Shown: piece after piece, positions 1 to 9,257 of the stretch
Position numbering within the stretch: the first letter of the stretch is position 1
Layout: each line of letters opens with the position of its first letter
From: Sphingomonas tagetis
GTDB lineage: Bacteria; Pseudomonadota; Alphaproteobacteria; Sphingomonadales; Sphingomonadaceae
Reading direction: 5' to 3'
Length of the DNA stretch: 64,000 nt
NCBI RefSeq assembly: GCF_024211275.1
Contig: NZ_JAMLDX010000002.1
Coordinates: 248,001-312,000, forward strand
The notes under the pieces: model-generated
The model's database searches: none
Told to the model about the DNA's origin: nothing
What the model saw: only the letters and a program-made list of their open reading frames with translations
Made by a program: the position numbers and the translations under genes

Positions 1-473
1 CCGCGGAACGTGCAGGGCGAAGCCGCCGACGCCGAAAGATCGGCGACCGCGCAGGTCTGGGTGGCGTCGGGGTTCGAGCCGCCGACGCCGTCGAGATCGA
101 GCGTCACATTGTACGGCGCCAGCGTCGCATAGCCCGCCGGCACCGTGCCGCCGGTCTTCAGGCCGCCATTGGTCGAGACCACGGCGACGCGCGACGGACC
201 CGTGCAGTCGAGCTTGAACGCGACATTGTGGGTGAAGCCGGTGACGTCGAAGTTGCGCTGGTCATAGGTGCCGCTCGGAACGCCGCCCGCGTCGAACCCG
301 CAACGCCCGCCAACCGAAGCGCTCACCTGGACGTTCAGGATGGCCGAGCCGTTAATGTATCCGGGATCGGCGTAATAGACACCGGGGGTGCCCTGGGCGA
401 ATGCCGAGGCGCTGCAGAGCATCAGCCCCGCTGCCGCCATCACCCCCAAAGTCCGTGCCGAAATCCGCACCAT
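1..473 (-). CDS. Spore coat U domain protein (Csu-type pilus subunit), 3' end outside window
   Basis: The frame is open from an ATG at 473 to the window edge, giving 157 residues with no stop, so the C-terminus is missing. A typical Sec signal peptide covers about residues 1-26, ending in the cleavage-like ASAFA followed by QGTPG. The mature part is rich in Gly, Val and Thr, with spaced cysteines (GRCGF, KLDCTG, QTCAV, SPCTF) as in the SCPU domain of secreted subunits of chaperone-usher Csu pili. A GGAGG lies just two bases before the ATG, which is unusually close. Cognate chaperone and usher genes would be expected beyond the left edge, but this is inference. The AT-rich upstream region holds a TATAAT box and a palindrome. 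Confidence 0.8.
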   Translation of the reverse strand, partial: MVRISARTLGVMAAAGLMLCSASAFAQGTPGVYYADPGYINGSAILNVQVSASVGGRCGFDAGGVPSGTYDQRNFDVTGFTHNVAFKLDCTGPSRVAVVSTNGGLKTGGTVPAGYATLAPYNVTLDLDGVGGSNPDATQTCAVADLSASAASPCTFR

Positions 474-633
474 TGCCTCCCCGTAAGGCTATCGGGCCAA
501 GTCGCCTCACGGGTGTCGCCGTGAAAAAACTCGTGGAATGCGAATGCACCCCGACTCGATGTTCATGGATTCTTAAGCAGGTCGTAACCTGCGATCCATT
601 CAACCTTATGGAAAAACTAAGGACATCTTAAGG

Positions 634-664
634 ATTATACGGATGTAACTTTAGTTATACATCC
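634..664 (-). promoter_or_regulatory. Candidate promoter and palindromic operator for the SCPU-domain gene
   Basis: Read on the minus strand, a perfect TATAAT lies at 639-634. Immediately upstream (641-664) is an imperfect inverted repeat with arms GGATGTA and TACATCC, sitting where a -35 box would be. No TTGACA-like hexamer is present, which suggests an activator-dependent promoter. The neighbouring response regulator is one possible ligand; this is inference. Confidence 0.4.
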
Positions 665-697
665 CGCTGACGTGAGATTAGGGCGATACCAAATTAA

Positions 698-763
698 GTC
701 ATCATCGCGTGGAATCTTAGTCATCAACCCGCAGAATCTTCGTCATCATCGCGTGGAATCTTC
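698..763. repeat. Three tandem copies of a 22-bp unit
   Basis: Units start at 698, 720 and 742, exactly 22 bp apart. Each begins GTCATCA and ends GAATCTT plus one base. Units 1 and 3 match over 21 bases; the middle unit differs at several positions (ACCCGCA in place of TCGCGTG). The array ends about 5 bp beyond the stop codon of the response regulator on the minus strand. Read on that strand, the middle unit resembles the start of a response regulator gene (ATGACGAAGATTCTG), so it may be a remnant of a duplication. Confidence 0.7.
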
Positions 764-767
764 GATG

Positions 768-1421
768 TCAGCGCGCGAGCGTCGGCGGCGCGGCGCTTTC
801 CTTCTGCATCAGCATCGCCAGCTCGACTCGATTCGCGACTTCCAGCTTGGCGAAGATGCGGTGCAGCGTCAGCTTCACCGTGCCCTCGGTCACGCCGAGC
901 TCGACGCCGATGTCGCGGTTGCGCAGGCCGCGCGTGATCAGCTGCGCGATCGACCGCTCGCGCAGCGTCAGCAGGCTCATCTTGGTGTCGCTCTTGCTGC
1001 CCTGCATCGCCAGGGACAGCGCGCGCTGCATGATCGAGCGCTCGATCCACTGACCGCCCGCCGAAATCTCGCGCAGGCACGCGACCAGCAGCGTCTCGGC
1101 GCCTTCCTTGGGCAGGATTCCCTGCACCTTGAGGTCGAGCGCCTCGATCAGGTCGGCGTCGCTGATATGCGCAGTGAGCAGCACGATCGCGCGCTTGTCG
1201 TGCCGTGCGCGCAGCGTTCGGACGACGTCCATGCCGGTGCGGACCGGCATCGCAATGTCGAGGATCAGCACGTCGGGGCGCGCCGCGGGGATCATGTCCA
1301 GCGCCTGCGCGCCGTCGCGCGCGGTGCCGACCACCTCGAATTCCGAGTCGCGCAGCACCGCCTCGATGCCGGAGAGCATCAGCGGGTGGTCGTCGGCGAC
1401 AAGGATTCTAGGTTTCGTCAT
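768..1421 (-). CDS. NarL/FixJ-family response regulator
   Basis: A 217-residue DNA-binding response regulator. The N-terminal receiver domain shows the acidic pair Asp10-Asp11 (VADDHP), the phospho-acceptor Asp55 (ILDIAMP) and the conserved Lys105 (LPKEGAE). A LuxR-type helix-turn-helix fills about residues 145-205, with LTLRERSIAQL and the recognition region GVTEGTVKLTLHRIFAKL. The start overlaps the 3' end of the sensor kinase gene by 14 bp and has a GAGGAG ribosome site inside that gene, so the two are translationally coupled. It would bind DNA when phosphorylated by the adjacent kinase. The signal and targets cannot be read from sequence; the divergent-looking promoter of the pilus gene downstream is a candidate target. 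Confidence 0.92.
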   Translation of the reverse strand: MTKPRILVADDHPLMLSGIEAVLRDSEFEVVGTARDGAQALDMIPAARPDVLILDIAMPVRTGMDVVRTLRARHDKRAIVLLTAHISDADLIEALDLKVQGILPKEGAETLLVACLREISAGGQWIERSIMQRALSLAMQGSKSDTKMSLLTLRERSIAQLITRGLRNRDIGVELGVTEGTVKLTLHRIFAKLEVANRVELAMLMQKESAAPPTLAR

Positions 1422-3087
1422 CCTGCTCCTCGAATGGAATGTTCATTACCATGCGAGTCCCGCCGCTTGACTGTAATGTCAAGGTCCCGCCGAGCGCATG
1501 GATACGATCGTTGATCGACCAGGGTCGCGCCGAAGCGTCCGGCGCGGTGGGAAAACCGCTGCCATTGTCCTCGATGATGAGTTCGATTTCATCCTGCCGC
1601 AGCGCCAGCCGAACGGTGACCTCGCTGGCGCCGCCATGCCGCGCCGCATTCGACGCCGCCTCGCCGACCAGCATGGCGAGCTCGCGGCCGAACCAGGCCG
1701 GGCCGGGCACCGGCGCGCGCGGTCCCAAAGCGAGACAGGCGATGCCCCAGGTCCGGCTCGACCGGTCCGCCGCCGCCCGGATCTCCCCAAGCAGGTCGCA
1801 CGGCGCGCCCGAGTCGCCATCCGTGCGCAGCCGGCCGATATAGTCGCGGACATTGCTTTGCGCGCTGCGCACGTCGCCGATCAGCCGGTCGATCTCGCCC
1901 GCCGGCTCGCGCCCCGCCCCGATCCAGGATTTGAGCGCCTCCAGCCGGAATATGGTGCCCGCCAGTGCTTGCACGACCGTGTCATGGACATCCTGCGCCG
2001 CGCGCAACCGCGCCTCCATCAGGCTTTCGCGGCGGTCGGAACGAAAGCGCAGATCGTCGAGCAACGCCGCCGTGACCTGCGCGGCGATCCAGGACGTGAG
2101 GTCGAGCAGGTCGAGGCCCATGGTACGGATACGCGAGATCAGCACCACCCCCTGCACCCCCTGCGCGCGAATCGGCACCGCCAGCCCGCGTTCCGCGTTC
2201 AGGCTCGCCAGCACCTCATAGGCGCCGAGGCGGCGGCTCAGCGACGCGCGGCCGAACAGCCAGCCGCGGTCGATGACCTTGCGCGGCGGATCGAGCTGGA
2301 ACAGGAACCGCCGCGACATCGCCAGCAATTGCTCCGGCGCAAAGCGCGGCGCGATGCCGTCCACGGCGGGATCGGTCGAGCGAATCGAGACCGCGCGCCG
2401 GTCATGAACGGTCGCCAGCGTGACCGCGTCGGCGCCGACCAGCCGGCAGAGCTCGACCAGCAGCGTGTGCGTGCGGTCGCGGTCGCCGGCGACGATGCGC
2501 AGGCCGCGCAGCACGACGGCGCGGCGCCGCCTGCCCAGCCAGGCCGCCACCGCGACCAGCACCGTGAAGCCGCCGACACGCGCCAGCAGCCGGACATGGT
2601 CGATATCCGCGCCGCGTTGCTGCGAGCCGATCCAGATGCTGGCGACATAGACCGCCACGAACGCGGCCGCGACGATCACCGCCTCGCGCCAGCCCCAGCG
2701 CAGCAGCGCGCTCATGAACAGCGGCACGCCGAAGATGAAGAACGGGCTGAGCAGGACGTCGGTCGCATAGAGCGCGACCGACACAACCAGCAGGTCGCCC
2801 AGCGTCTCGGCCGGGGCGATCCGCGGGTCCAGCCACCACCATCGCCGCACGATCAGCGCCGCCGCGATCGCCCACAGGAAATGGCACAGCAGCAGCACCC
2901 CCACCGGGTCGGCGACCGACCCCGCGCTCGTCTGCGCATAGGTGCCCATCATCACCGCGCTGCACGCGACTCGGGCGATGCGGATCACCTGTCCGGTCTG
3001 GCCGACCGCGCCGATGCCGGCCGGTCTTCCCGTCAACACGGCCCCTGTTGCGTTCTGCAGCACCTGTTTCCCGCCGAATACTCGCAC
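1408..3087 (-). CDS. Membrane sensor histidine kinase (NarX/DesK-like HisKA_3 class)
   Basis: A 559-residue kinase from a GTG at 3087. About five hydrophobic segments occupy residues 45-200, followed by a GAF-like region containing AVPIRAQGVQGVVLISR. The dimerisation box DVHDTVVQALAG carries the phospho-accepting His368. The ATPase domain shows the N box (EAASNAARHGG) and G1 box (DNGSGF). Where most relatives have a GLxGMRER motif, this protein has PWSINDRIHALGG, a variant. It is the partner of the overlapping downstream response regulator. The start is uncertain: Met46/Met47 just before the first membrane segment is an alternative. No periplasmic sensor domain is visible, so the signal is probably sensed in or near the membrane. 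Confidence 0.88.
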   Translation of the reverse strand: MRVFGGKQVLQNATGAVLTGRPAGIGAVGQTGQVIRIARVACSAVMMGTYAQTSAGSVADPVGVLLLCHFLWAIAAALIVRRWWWLDPRIAPAETLGDLLVVSVALYATDVLLSPFFIFGVPLFMSALLRWGWREAVIVAAAFVAVYVASIWIGSQQRGADIDHVRLLARVGGFTVLVAVAAWLGRRRRAVVLRGLRIVAGDRDRTHTLLVELCRLVGADAVTLATVHDRRAVSIRSTDPAVDGIAPRFAPEQLLAMSRRFLFQLDPPRKVIDRGWLFGRASLSRRLGAYEVLASLNAERGLAVPIRAQGVQGVVLISRIRTMGLDLLDLTSWIAAQVTAALLDDLRFRSDRRESLMEARLRAAQDVHDTVVQALAGTIFRLEALKSWIGAGREPAGEIDRLIGDVRSAQSNVRDYIGRLRTDGDSGAPCDLLGEIRAAADRSSRTWGIACLALGPRAPVPGPAWFGRELAMLVGEAASNAARHGGASEVTVRLALRQDEIELIIEDNGSGFPTAPDASARPWSINDRIHALGGTLTLQSSGGTRMVMNIPFEEQDDET

Positions 3088-3181
3088 GCCTCGGAGCCGC
3101 GCAGCCTATCGACTGGCCGAGCGCCTGTCGATCAGCAGGCGCATGGCGGAACGAGTCCACCGCGCCACGGATTTCAGCGCG

Positions 3182-4012
3182 ATGCGGATCGCGACCTACA
3201 ATGTGAACGGCGTCAATGGCCGCCTTCCCGTGCTGCTGCGCTGGCTCGCCGAGACCGCGCCCGACATCGTCTGCCTGCAGGAGTTGAAGGCTCCGGACGA
3301 GCGATTCCCCGAAGCCGCGCTCCGCGAGGCGGGCTATGACGCGGTCTGGCACGGTCAGAAAAGCTGGAACGGCGTCGCGATCCTCAGCCGCGCCGGTACG
3401 ATCCACGAAACGCGGCGCGGCCTGCCCGGCGATCCCGACGACACCCACAGCCGCTATGTCGAGGCGGCGGTCAACGGCATCCTGATCGGCGGCCTCTATC
3501 TGCCCAACGGCAACCCCCGCCCCGGCCCCAAATTCGATTACAAGCTCAACTGGTTCGACCGGCTGATCGATCACGCCGCGGGGCTGATCGAATCCGGCCT
3601 GCCGGTGATCCTCGCCGGCGATTTCAACGTGATGCCGACCGAACGCGACGTCTACAAACCCGAACGCTGGCTCGACGACGCGCTGTTCGCGCCGGAGGTG
3701 CGCGCGGCGTATTTCCGCCTGCTCGACCAGGGCTGGACCGACGCGCTGCGCACGCTGCATCCCGACGAGACGATCTACACCTTCTGGGATTATTTCCGGA
3801 ACGCCTATGCCCGCAACGCCGGGCTGCGCATCGACCATCTGCTGCTCAGCCCGGCACTGACCAAGCGGCTCGTCCGGGCCGAAGTGGACTCGTTCGTGCG
3901 CGGCTGGGAAAAGACCAGCGACCATGCGCCGGTCTGGATCGAGCTGTCCGACAAGCCGGTGCGCCGCCCCCGCAAGAAGGCGGCGGCTGATTGTTCAGTT
4001 CAGCGAGGCTGA
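3182..4012 (+). CDS. xth: Exodeoxyribonuclease III (AP endonuclease, EEP family)
   Basis: A 276-residue enzyme of DNA base-excision repair that cleaves abasic sites and digests duplex DNA 3' to 5'. The start MRIATYNVNGVNGR is chosen because the family begins this way; an in-frame ATG at 3143 would add 13 residues of no family character. Metal and catalytic motifs of the exonuclease-endonuclease-phosphatase fold are in order: LQELKAP, AGDFNVMPTERD, LRIDHLLLSP and the C-terminal SDHAPVW. The length fits the family. It diverges from the histidine kinase, with a 94-bp gap, and faces phaB across a strong hairpin. Confidence 0.93.
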   Translation: MRIATYNVNGVNGRLPVLLRWLAETAPDIVCLQELKAPDERFPEAALREAGYDAVWHGQKSWNGVAILSRAGTIHETRRGLPGDPDDTHSRYVEAAVNGILIGGLYLPNGNPRPGPKFDYKLNWFDRLIDHAAGLIESGLPVILAGDFNVMPTERDVYKPERWLDDALFAPEVRAAYFRLLDQGWTDALRTLHPDETIYTFWDYFRNAYARNAGLRIDHLLLSPALTKRLVRAEVDSFVRGWEKTSDHAPVWIELSDKPVRRPRKKAAADCSVQRG

Positions 4013-4032
4013 ACTGGTTGCGGCACAGGCCG

Positions 4033-4088
4033 GCTCCCCCACCCGGCCACCCAACGGTAGTATCATATGGGTGGCCGGGTGGGGGAGC
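4033..4088. terminator. Very strong hairpin between xth and phaB
   Basis: A perfect 21-bp inverted repeat (4033-4053 and 4068-4088, 14-nt loop), very GC-rich, with arms beginning GCTCCCCCACCC. A second small hairpin (GATCCAGC, three-base loop, 4102-4120) follows. The two genes converge here, so it probably stops transcription or protects 3' ends from both sides. There is no U tract directly after the stem on the plus strand. Confidence 0.6.
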
Positions 4089-4129
4089 GGGCCGGCGCCG
4101 CGATCCAGCGAAGCTGGATCAAAAAGCGC

Positions 4130-4852
4130 TCAGTACATATGCTGCCCGCCGTTGATCGACAGCGTCGATCCGGTGACGAACCCGCCTTCCTCCGAACACA
4201 GGAACGCCACGCCGCGCGCGATCTCGCTCGCCTGACCGAGCCGCCCGACCGGGATCTTCGCGACGATCTTCTCCAGCACGTCGGCCGGCACGGCGGCGAC
4301 CATGTCGGTGTCGATATAGCCCGGCGCGATCGCGTTCACCGTCACCCCGGCGCGCGCGCCTTCCTGCGCGAGTGCCTTGGTGAAGCCGTGGATGCCGCTC
4401 TTGGCCGCGGCATAATTGACCTGGCCATATTGGCCCGCCTGCCCGTTGATCGAGCCGATATTGACGATGCGACCCCATTTGCGGTCGCGCATGCCGGGGA
4501 AGGTGCCCTTGGCCATGTTGAAGCAGCCGCCGAGATTGGTGTCCATGACCTCCTTCCACATCTGGTAGGTCATCTTCAGGATCGTGCCGTCGCGCGTGAT
4601 GCCGGCATTGTTGACCACCACATCGACCGGCCCCAGCGCCGCCTCGACCTCGGCAATGCCGGCCTGGCACGCGTCATAGTCGCCGACGTCCCATTTGAAC
4701 GCCTTGATCCCGGTGCGTTCGGTGAATTCGGCCGCGCGCTGGTCGTTGCCGGCATAATTGGCCGCGACGGTCATCCCCATGTCCTTGAGCGCGACGCTGA
4801 TCGCCTCACCGATACCGCGCGTGCCGCCCGTTACGATCGCTACCCGTGCCAT
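4130..4852 (-). CDS. phaB: Acetoacetyl-CoA reductase
   Basis: A 240-residue short-chain dehydrogenase that reduces acetoacetyl-CoA to (R)-3-hydroxybutyryl-CoA with NADPH for polyhydroxybutyrate synthesis. The nucleotide-binding motif TGGTRGIG is at residues 8-15, NNAG at 81-84, and the catalytic Ser134, Tyr147 and Lys151 (YAAAK) are all present. The C-terminal INGGQHMY is characteristic of PhaB and separates it from FabG. The start at 4852 is supported by GGGAGAGG eight bases upstream. No PHB synthase is nearby; a thiolase that could supply acetoacetyl-CoA lies 31 kb away in this window. Confidence 0.92.
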   Translation of the reverse strand: MARVAIVTGGTRGIGEAISVALKDMGMTVAANYAGNDQRAAEFTERTGIKAFKWDVGDYDACQAGIAEVEAALGPVDVVVNNAGITRDGTILKMTYQMWKEVMDTNLGGCFNMAKGTFPGMRDRKWGRIVNIGSINGQAGQYGQVNYAAAKSGIHGFTKALAQEGARAGVTVNAIAPGYIDTDMVAAVPADVLEKIVAKIPVGRLGQASEIARGVAFLCSEEGGFVTGSTLSINGGQHMY

Positions 4853-4881
4853 GGACCTCTCCCGTTTGATTCCCGGAAAGG

Positions 4882-5883
4882 CTAGGCAGTCCGCGCCCAT
4901 CCGGCAAGTTCACTTCCGATGATGTTGCGCAACATTTCCGTGCCGGGCGCACTATCGTTCAGGCATGACAAATATGCGAAACGCTCCCCGCCCCCCGCGA
5001 GGAATGTTTCGCGCCCGCGGATCGCCAGCTCCTCCAGCGTTTCAAGACAGTCGGCCGAGAACCCCGGCGCCACCAGCGCGACGCGCTTCACGCCCTTGCC
5101 CGGCAGCGCGGCCAGCGTGGTGTCGGTCGCCGGCTCGAGCCATTTCGCCCGCCCGAAGCGCGACTGGAAGGCAACGACCAGCTCCCGGCCAAGCGCTTCG
5201 CCCAGCAGCCGCGCTGTCTTGCGGCAATGGCAATGATAGGGGTCGCCCAGCTCCAGCGTCCGCAGCGGCATGCCGTGAAAGCTCGCAACGATCGCGTCCG
5301 GCGCGAAATCGAGCGCGGCGAGCTGTGCCTCGACCGACTCCTTCAGTGCGCCGATATAGGCGGACTCGTCATGATAGGGCGGCAGCGTCCGCACCGCCGG
5401 TTGCCAGCGCATCTTCGCCAGCGCCGCGAACGCCGCATCATTGGCGGTCGCGGTCGTCGCTGCGCAATATTGCGGATAGAGCGGCGCGATCAGGATTCGC
5501 TCGCATCCCGCATCCTTCATCGCCTGCAAGCGCTCGCCGATCGCCGGATTGCCATAGCGCATCGCCCAATCGACGGTCAGATCGGGCCACGCCGCCTGCA
5601 GCGCCGCCGCCTGGCGCGCGGTGATCGCGGCGAGCGGCGAGCCTTCGTTGGTCCACACCAGCCCATAGGCATGCGCCGATTTCTTCGGCCGCGTGCGCAG
5701 GATCACGCCGCGCAGAATCGGCTGCCAGATCAGCTGCGGAATCTCGACCACGCGCCGGTCCGACAGGAACTCGGCGAGATAACGCCGCACCGATGCCGCA
5801 TCGGGCGCGTCGGGCGTGCCCAGATTGACCAGCAGCACGCCGACGCGCGGCGCGGGGATTGGGGGATGGGCAGCCGGCGTCAT
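4882..5883 (-). CDS. hemH: Ferrochelatase
   Basis: A 333-residue enzyme that inserts Fe(II) into protoporphyrin IX, the last step of haem synthesis. Family signatures are clear: VGVLLVNLGTPDAP at the N-terminus, the active-site His in SFHGMP, and the conserved PGFSADCLETLEEL. The C-terminal cysteines include LSCLND, a region where some proteobacterial ferrochelatases bind a 2Fe-2S cluster. The ATG at 5883 overlaps the stop codon of the upstream dehydrogenase by four bases (ATGA), so the two are co-translated, an unusual pairing for hemH. Confidence 0.95.
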   Translation of the reverse strand: MTPAAHPPIPAPRVGVLLVNLGTPDAPDAASVRRYLAEFLSDRRVVEIPQLIWQPILRGVILRTRPKKSAHAYGLVWTNEGSPLAAITARQAAALQAAWPDLTVDWAMRYGNPAIGERLQAMKDAGCERILIAPLYPQYCAATTATANDAAFAALAKMRWQPAVRTLPPYHDESAYIGALKESVEAQLAALDFAPDAIVASFHGMPLRTLELGDPYHCHCRKTARLLGEALGRELVVAFQSRFGRAKWLEPATDTTLAALPGKGVKRVALVAPGFSADCLETLEELAIRGRETFLAGGGERFAYLSCLNDSAPGTEMLRNIIGSELAGWARTA

Positions 5884-8099
5884 TCGCCGCCCGGGATCAG
5901 CGGCAGCTGCCGCAGCCGCATGCCGGTGGCGGCATAGAGCGCATTGGCGATTGCGGGCGCGACCGGCGGCACCGCCAGCTCGCTCACCCCGCCCGGATCG
6001 GCCTCGCTGGCGATCAGCTCGACCATGATCTCGGGCGTGTTCGCCAGCCGCGGCAGGTCGAGATCGCGAAAGCTGCGCGCATCGGCGATCCCGCCGGTAA
6101 AGCCGGTGGTCACGCCCAATGCAGCGGCTATGCCGAAGATCAACCCGCCCTCGATCTGCTGCTCGACCACGCTCGGATTGACGATCCGCCCGCAATCGAC
6201 CGCTGCCACCAGCCGGTCGACCTGCACGCGCTGGTCGCCGCCGACCGACGCCTCGGCCATCACCGCGATATAGGACCCGCAAAAGGCGTGGCAGGCGATT
6301 CCCTGCCCACTCCCCGGCAGCCCGCCTTGCCAGCCGCCGAGCGAGGCGACCGTCGACAGGCAGCGCGCCAACCGCGGCTCGCCGCCCAGCATCGCGATGC
6401 GGAAGCTGAACGCCTCGATGTCCGCGACATGCGCCAGCTCGTCGATGAAGCTCTCGTTGAAGAACGCGGTGTAGCTGTGCGCCCCTGACCGCCAATAGCC
6501 GGTCGGTACGCCGATCGAGGCCGGGTGATGATCGACCGCGAAATTGGCGATGCGATAGATCGGCCGCGCGCCCGCCACCGCCGCCCGGTCGCCATCCCCG
6601 CGCACCAGCCGCTTCGTTCCGGCCAGCGCGTCGCCGCCGATCAGGCGGTCGGCCAGCTCATGCCCGGTCGCGGGCGCCGCGATCTTGGCGAGCCAGCCCA
6701 TCACCGCGCCGTTCGCGCCCAGCCGCGCGGTCATCCGCGCCGCCGCGGGCGGGCGGAAGCGGTCGTGCGAACAGGTCTCACCGCGCGACCAGGTCAATTG
6801 CACCGGCTTCTTGATCTCGCGCGCGATCAGCGCTGCCTGCTGCGCGACGAGATGCTCCAGATTCTGCCCGAACGATCCGCCCGCGAGCATCGGGTGGATC
6901 ACCACATCCGCCACGGCGAGGCCCAGCACGCTCGCCACCGCGTCGCGCGCCAGCCCGGGCGCCTGCGTCGGTAGCCACAGCCGGACGCGGCCATCCTCCC
7001 ACACTGCGGTCGCCGTCACCGGCTCGATCGCCGCATGCAGCGCCAACCCCGCACGGTATTCGGCGGTCACCACGCGCGCGCCCTTGAACGTCGCCGACAA
7101 ATTGCCGGCCGAGGCCATGCGCTCGCCATGGCCGTTGAGCGCTTCGTCGAGCGCGGCCTGGATCGTCTCGCTGTGAACCTTGCCCGCCATCTCGAAGCGC
7201 GGGTTGATCGCCTCGAGCGCCTGCGTGGCCGCCCACCAGTTGTTCGCCGCGACCGCGACCCAGCGCTCGTTCTTGACGATGTGCAGCGTGCCCGGCACCG
7301 CGCGCGCCGCCGCCTCGTCGATCGACGCGAGCTTGACCGTGCCCACCGGTCCCTGCCGGATCGCCGCGAAGACCATATTCGGCAGGCGGATGTCGCCCGC
7401 GAAATTGGCGCTGCCATCGACCTTGCCGGGCGCGTCGAGCCGTGGCGCGGGTTCACCCGCCAGCCGCCCTGTTTCGCCCTCGCGGAACGTCAGGTCGACC
7501 GGCACGTCCTCGCCCGCCGCCTCGGCCGCCAGCTCGCCGAAGCGCAACCGCTGCTGGCCATGCACGACGAAGCCGTTGCCGGTCTCGCATTCCTGCCAGT
7601 CGACGCCCCAGCGCCGCGCCGCCGCCTTGCACAGCATCGCCCGCGCCGCAGCGCCCGCCTGCCGCAACGGCCCCTCGAAGCTGCGCATCGAGGTCGATCC
7701 GCCGGTGAGCACCAGCGCCTTGCGCACGGCATGGGTGCGCCGCAGCCGCTCGGGCACCAGGCCCGGAAACAGCTCGGCCGATGCCAGCTCATTGGCATAG
7801 AGCGGGTTGAGCGGCGCCTGTTCCACCCCGACCATCCGCCAGTCCGCGCCCAGTTCGTCGGCCAGCACTTGCGGCAGCGTGGTGAACACGCCCTGCCCAT
7901 ATTCGCATTGCGGAATCGCGACCGTCACCCGGCCATCGGTGGCGATCTTGAGCCACGCGCCGAACGCGGTTTCCTTGTCGCGTACCGGCAGGTTTGAGAG
8001 ATAGGACCGCGGCCACACCGCCCAGGCGACCAGCAGCCCGATCCCGGCCCCGCCGCCGATCAGCAGCGTGCGCCGATCGATCCCATTCCCGCCAGCCAT
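5880..8099 (-). CDS. Molybdopterin-binding dehydrogenase large subunit (IorB / aldehyde dehydrogenase-like)
   Basis: A 739-residue protein of the xanthine dehydrogenase superfamily, closest in style to the beta subunit of isoquinoline 1-oxidoreductase and membrane aldehyde dehydrogenases. The N-terminus [13 protein letters not shown] followed by a hydrophobic stretch looks like a Tat signal or anchor. Molybdopterin motifs include [11 protein letters not shown] and [21 protein letters not shown]. The region around [19 protein letters not shown] carries the Glu expected as the catalytic base. Start MAGGNG at 8099 is favoured by GAGGGG just upstream. The small 2Fe-2S subunit that normally accompanies it is not adjacent: lgt diverges on one side and hemH follows on the other. 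The substrate is unknown. Confidence 0.82.
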   Translation of the reverse strand: MAGGNGIDRRTLLIGGGAGIGLLVAWAVWPRSYLSNLPVRDKETAFGAWLKIATDGRVTVAIPQCEYGQGVFTTLPQVLADELGADWRMVGVEQAPLNPLYANELASAELFPGLVPERLRRTHAVRKALVLTGGSTSMRSFEGPLRQAGAAARAMLCKAAARRWGVDWQECETGNGFVVHGQQRLRFGELAAEAAGEDVPVDLTFREGETGRLAGEPAPRLDAPGKVDGSANFAGDIRLPNMVFAAIRQGPVGTVKLASIDEAAARAVPGTLHIVKNERWVAVAANNWWAATQALEAINPRFEMAGKVHSETIQAALDEALNGHGERMASAGNLSATFKGARVVTAEYRAGLALHAAIEPVTATAVWEDGRVRLWLPTQAPGLARDAVASVLGLAVADVVIHPMLAGGSFGQNLEHLVAQQAALIAREIKKPVQLTWSRGETCSHDRFRPPAAARMTARLGANGAVMGWLAKIAAPATGHELADRLIGGDALAGTKRLVRGDGDRAAVAGARPIYRIANFAVDHHPASIGVPTGYWRSGAHSYTAFFNESFIDELAHVADIEAFSFRIAMLGGEPRLARCLSTVASLGGWQGGLPGSGQGIACHAFCGSYIAVMAEASVGGDQRVQVDRLVAAVDCGRIVNPSVVEQQIEGGLIFGIAAALGVTTGFTGGIADARSFRDLDLPRLANTPEIMVELIASEADPGGVSELAVPPVAPAIANALYAATGMRLRQLPLIPGGE

Positions 8100-8173
8100 G
8101 CCCCTCGTGCGCCTCATCGCGCTGCTCTAGCGGCGGTTCAGCCCAAGCGCCAAGCGTTGATTGGGCGTTACAA

Positions 8174-8297
8174 TCCTCCCCCGCCAGGGGGAGGTGGCGC
8201 CGAAGGCGACGGAGGGGGAGGACTCCGCAACGCCGGTTCTGGCGTCCGCCCCCTCCGTCATCGCTGCGCGATGCCACCTCCCCCTGGCGGGGGAGGA
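8174..8297. repeat. Nested palindromic intergenic element, type B (copy 1)
   Basis: Outer arms of 25 bp (8174-8198 and 8273-8297) are perfect inverted repeats beginning TCCTCCCCCGCCAGG. An inner pair, GACGGAGGGGG at 8208-8218 and its complement at 8249-8259, makes a nested cruciform. It lies between two divergent genes, so it is not a simple terminator. A second copy with the same design and related sequence is at 59009-59147. Confidence 0.75.
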
Positions 8298-8380
8298 TCG
8301 AGCCGAGAGCGCCAATCCACACTTGGGTTTGCCGTCATATCCGGATAGGACAGCCGCCTTACCCCCGGGAGGCCCAATCC

Positions 8381-9253
8381 GTGATCCTGACCGCCGCCGC
8401 AGCCGCCGCGACTCATCTCAAGTTCAGCGAGCTCGGCCTCGATCCGGTCGCGCTCGACCTCGGCTTCTTCCAGCTCAAATGGTACAGCCTGGCGTATATC
8501 GCCGGCATCCTGATCGGCTGGTGGTATCTGCTCAAGCTGCTCGCCCAGCCCGGCGCGCCAATGGCTCGCCGCCACGCCGACGACATGGTGTTCTACGCCA
8601 CGATCGGCATCATCCTCGGCGGGCGGCTCGGTTACGCGATCTTCTACCAGCCCGGCCTGTTCCTCGAACCGCTCAGCCTGCTGCGCCTGTGGGAAGGCGG
8701 CATGTCGTTCCACGGCGGCGTGATCGGCACCAGCCTCGGCATCCTGTGGCTGTGCCGCAAGGAGAAGCTCAACTGGCTGCGCGTCCATGATTATGTCGCC
8801 TGCTGCGTCCCTTTCGGCCTGTTCTTCGGCCGCCTCGCCAATTTCGTGAACGGCGAGCTTTGGGGGCATCCGACCAATGTCGCATGGGGCATCGTTTTCG
8901 ACCGCACCGGCGAGGACGTCGCGCGCCACCCGAGCCAGCTCTATGAAGCCGGGCTCGAAGGGCTGCTGCTGTTCGCCGTGCTGTGGTTCCTGTTCTGGAA
9001 GACCGACGCCCGCTACCAGCCCGGCAAGCTCGTCGGCACCTTCATTCTCGGCTATGGCCTGTCGCGCTATTTCGTCGAGTTCTTCCGCGAGTATGACGCG
9101 CAGTTTCAGGGCACGATCTTTGCCACGCCCGGCCTGCACATGGGCCAGCTGCTCACCATCCCGATGATCCTCGGCGGCATCTACCTGATCGCGACCGCCA
9201 AGCGCCGCCGCGAGCGCGTCGAGCCGTTCGCCGGCGGCCCCAGCATCGCCTGA
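8381..9253 (+). CDS. lgt: Prolipoprotein diacylglyceryl transferase
   Basis: A 290-residue inner-membrane enzyme that transfers diacylglycerol from phosphatidylglycerol to the lipobox cysteine of prolipoproteins. Signatures include [11 protein letters not shown], the [11 protein letters not shown] loop, and the Lgt motif [14 protein letters not shown] followed by [13 protein letters not shown]. About seven membrane segments are visible. The start is a GTG at 8381, preceded by GGGAGG at 8367-8372; longer in-frame reading runs through the palindromic repeat and is not credible. It leads a tight plus-strand cluster with midA four bases downstream. Confidence 0.95.
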   Translation: MILTAAAAAATHLKFSELGLDPVALDLGFFQLKWYSLAYIAGILIGWWYLLKLLAQPGAPMARRHADDMVFYATIGIILGGRLGYAIFYQPGLFLEPLSLLRLWEGGMSFHGGVIGTSLGILWLCRKEKLNWLRVHDYVACCVPFGLFFGRLANFVNGELWGHPTNVAWGIVFDRTGEDVARHPSQLYEAGLEGLLLFAVLWFLFWKTDARYQPGKLVGTFILGYGLSRYFVEFFREYDAQFQGTIFATPGLHMGQLLTIPMILGGIYLIATAKRRRERVEPFAGGPSIA

Positions 9254-9257
9254 AGCC

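Noticed and set aside
1498..3339. 613-codon open frame antisense to the histidine kinase and running into xth
   Set aside because: It crosses two well-supported genes and has no recognisable domain; it is a shadow of high GC codon bias.
4102..4120. Rho-independent terminator for phaB
   Set aside because: The small hairpin has its T run on the wrong side for a minus-strand terminator, so only a weaker hairpin role is supported.
8161..8790. Open frame running through the type B palindrome into lgt
   Set aside because: It is out of frame with lgt or adds a palindrome-encoded tail; lgt is explained by the GTG at 8381 with its own ribosome site.
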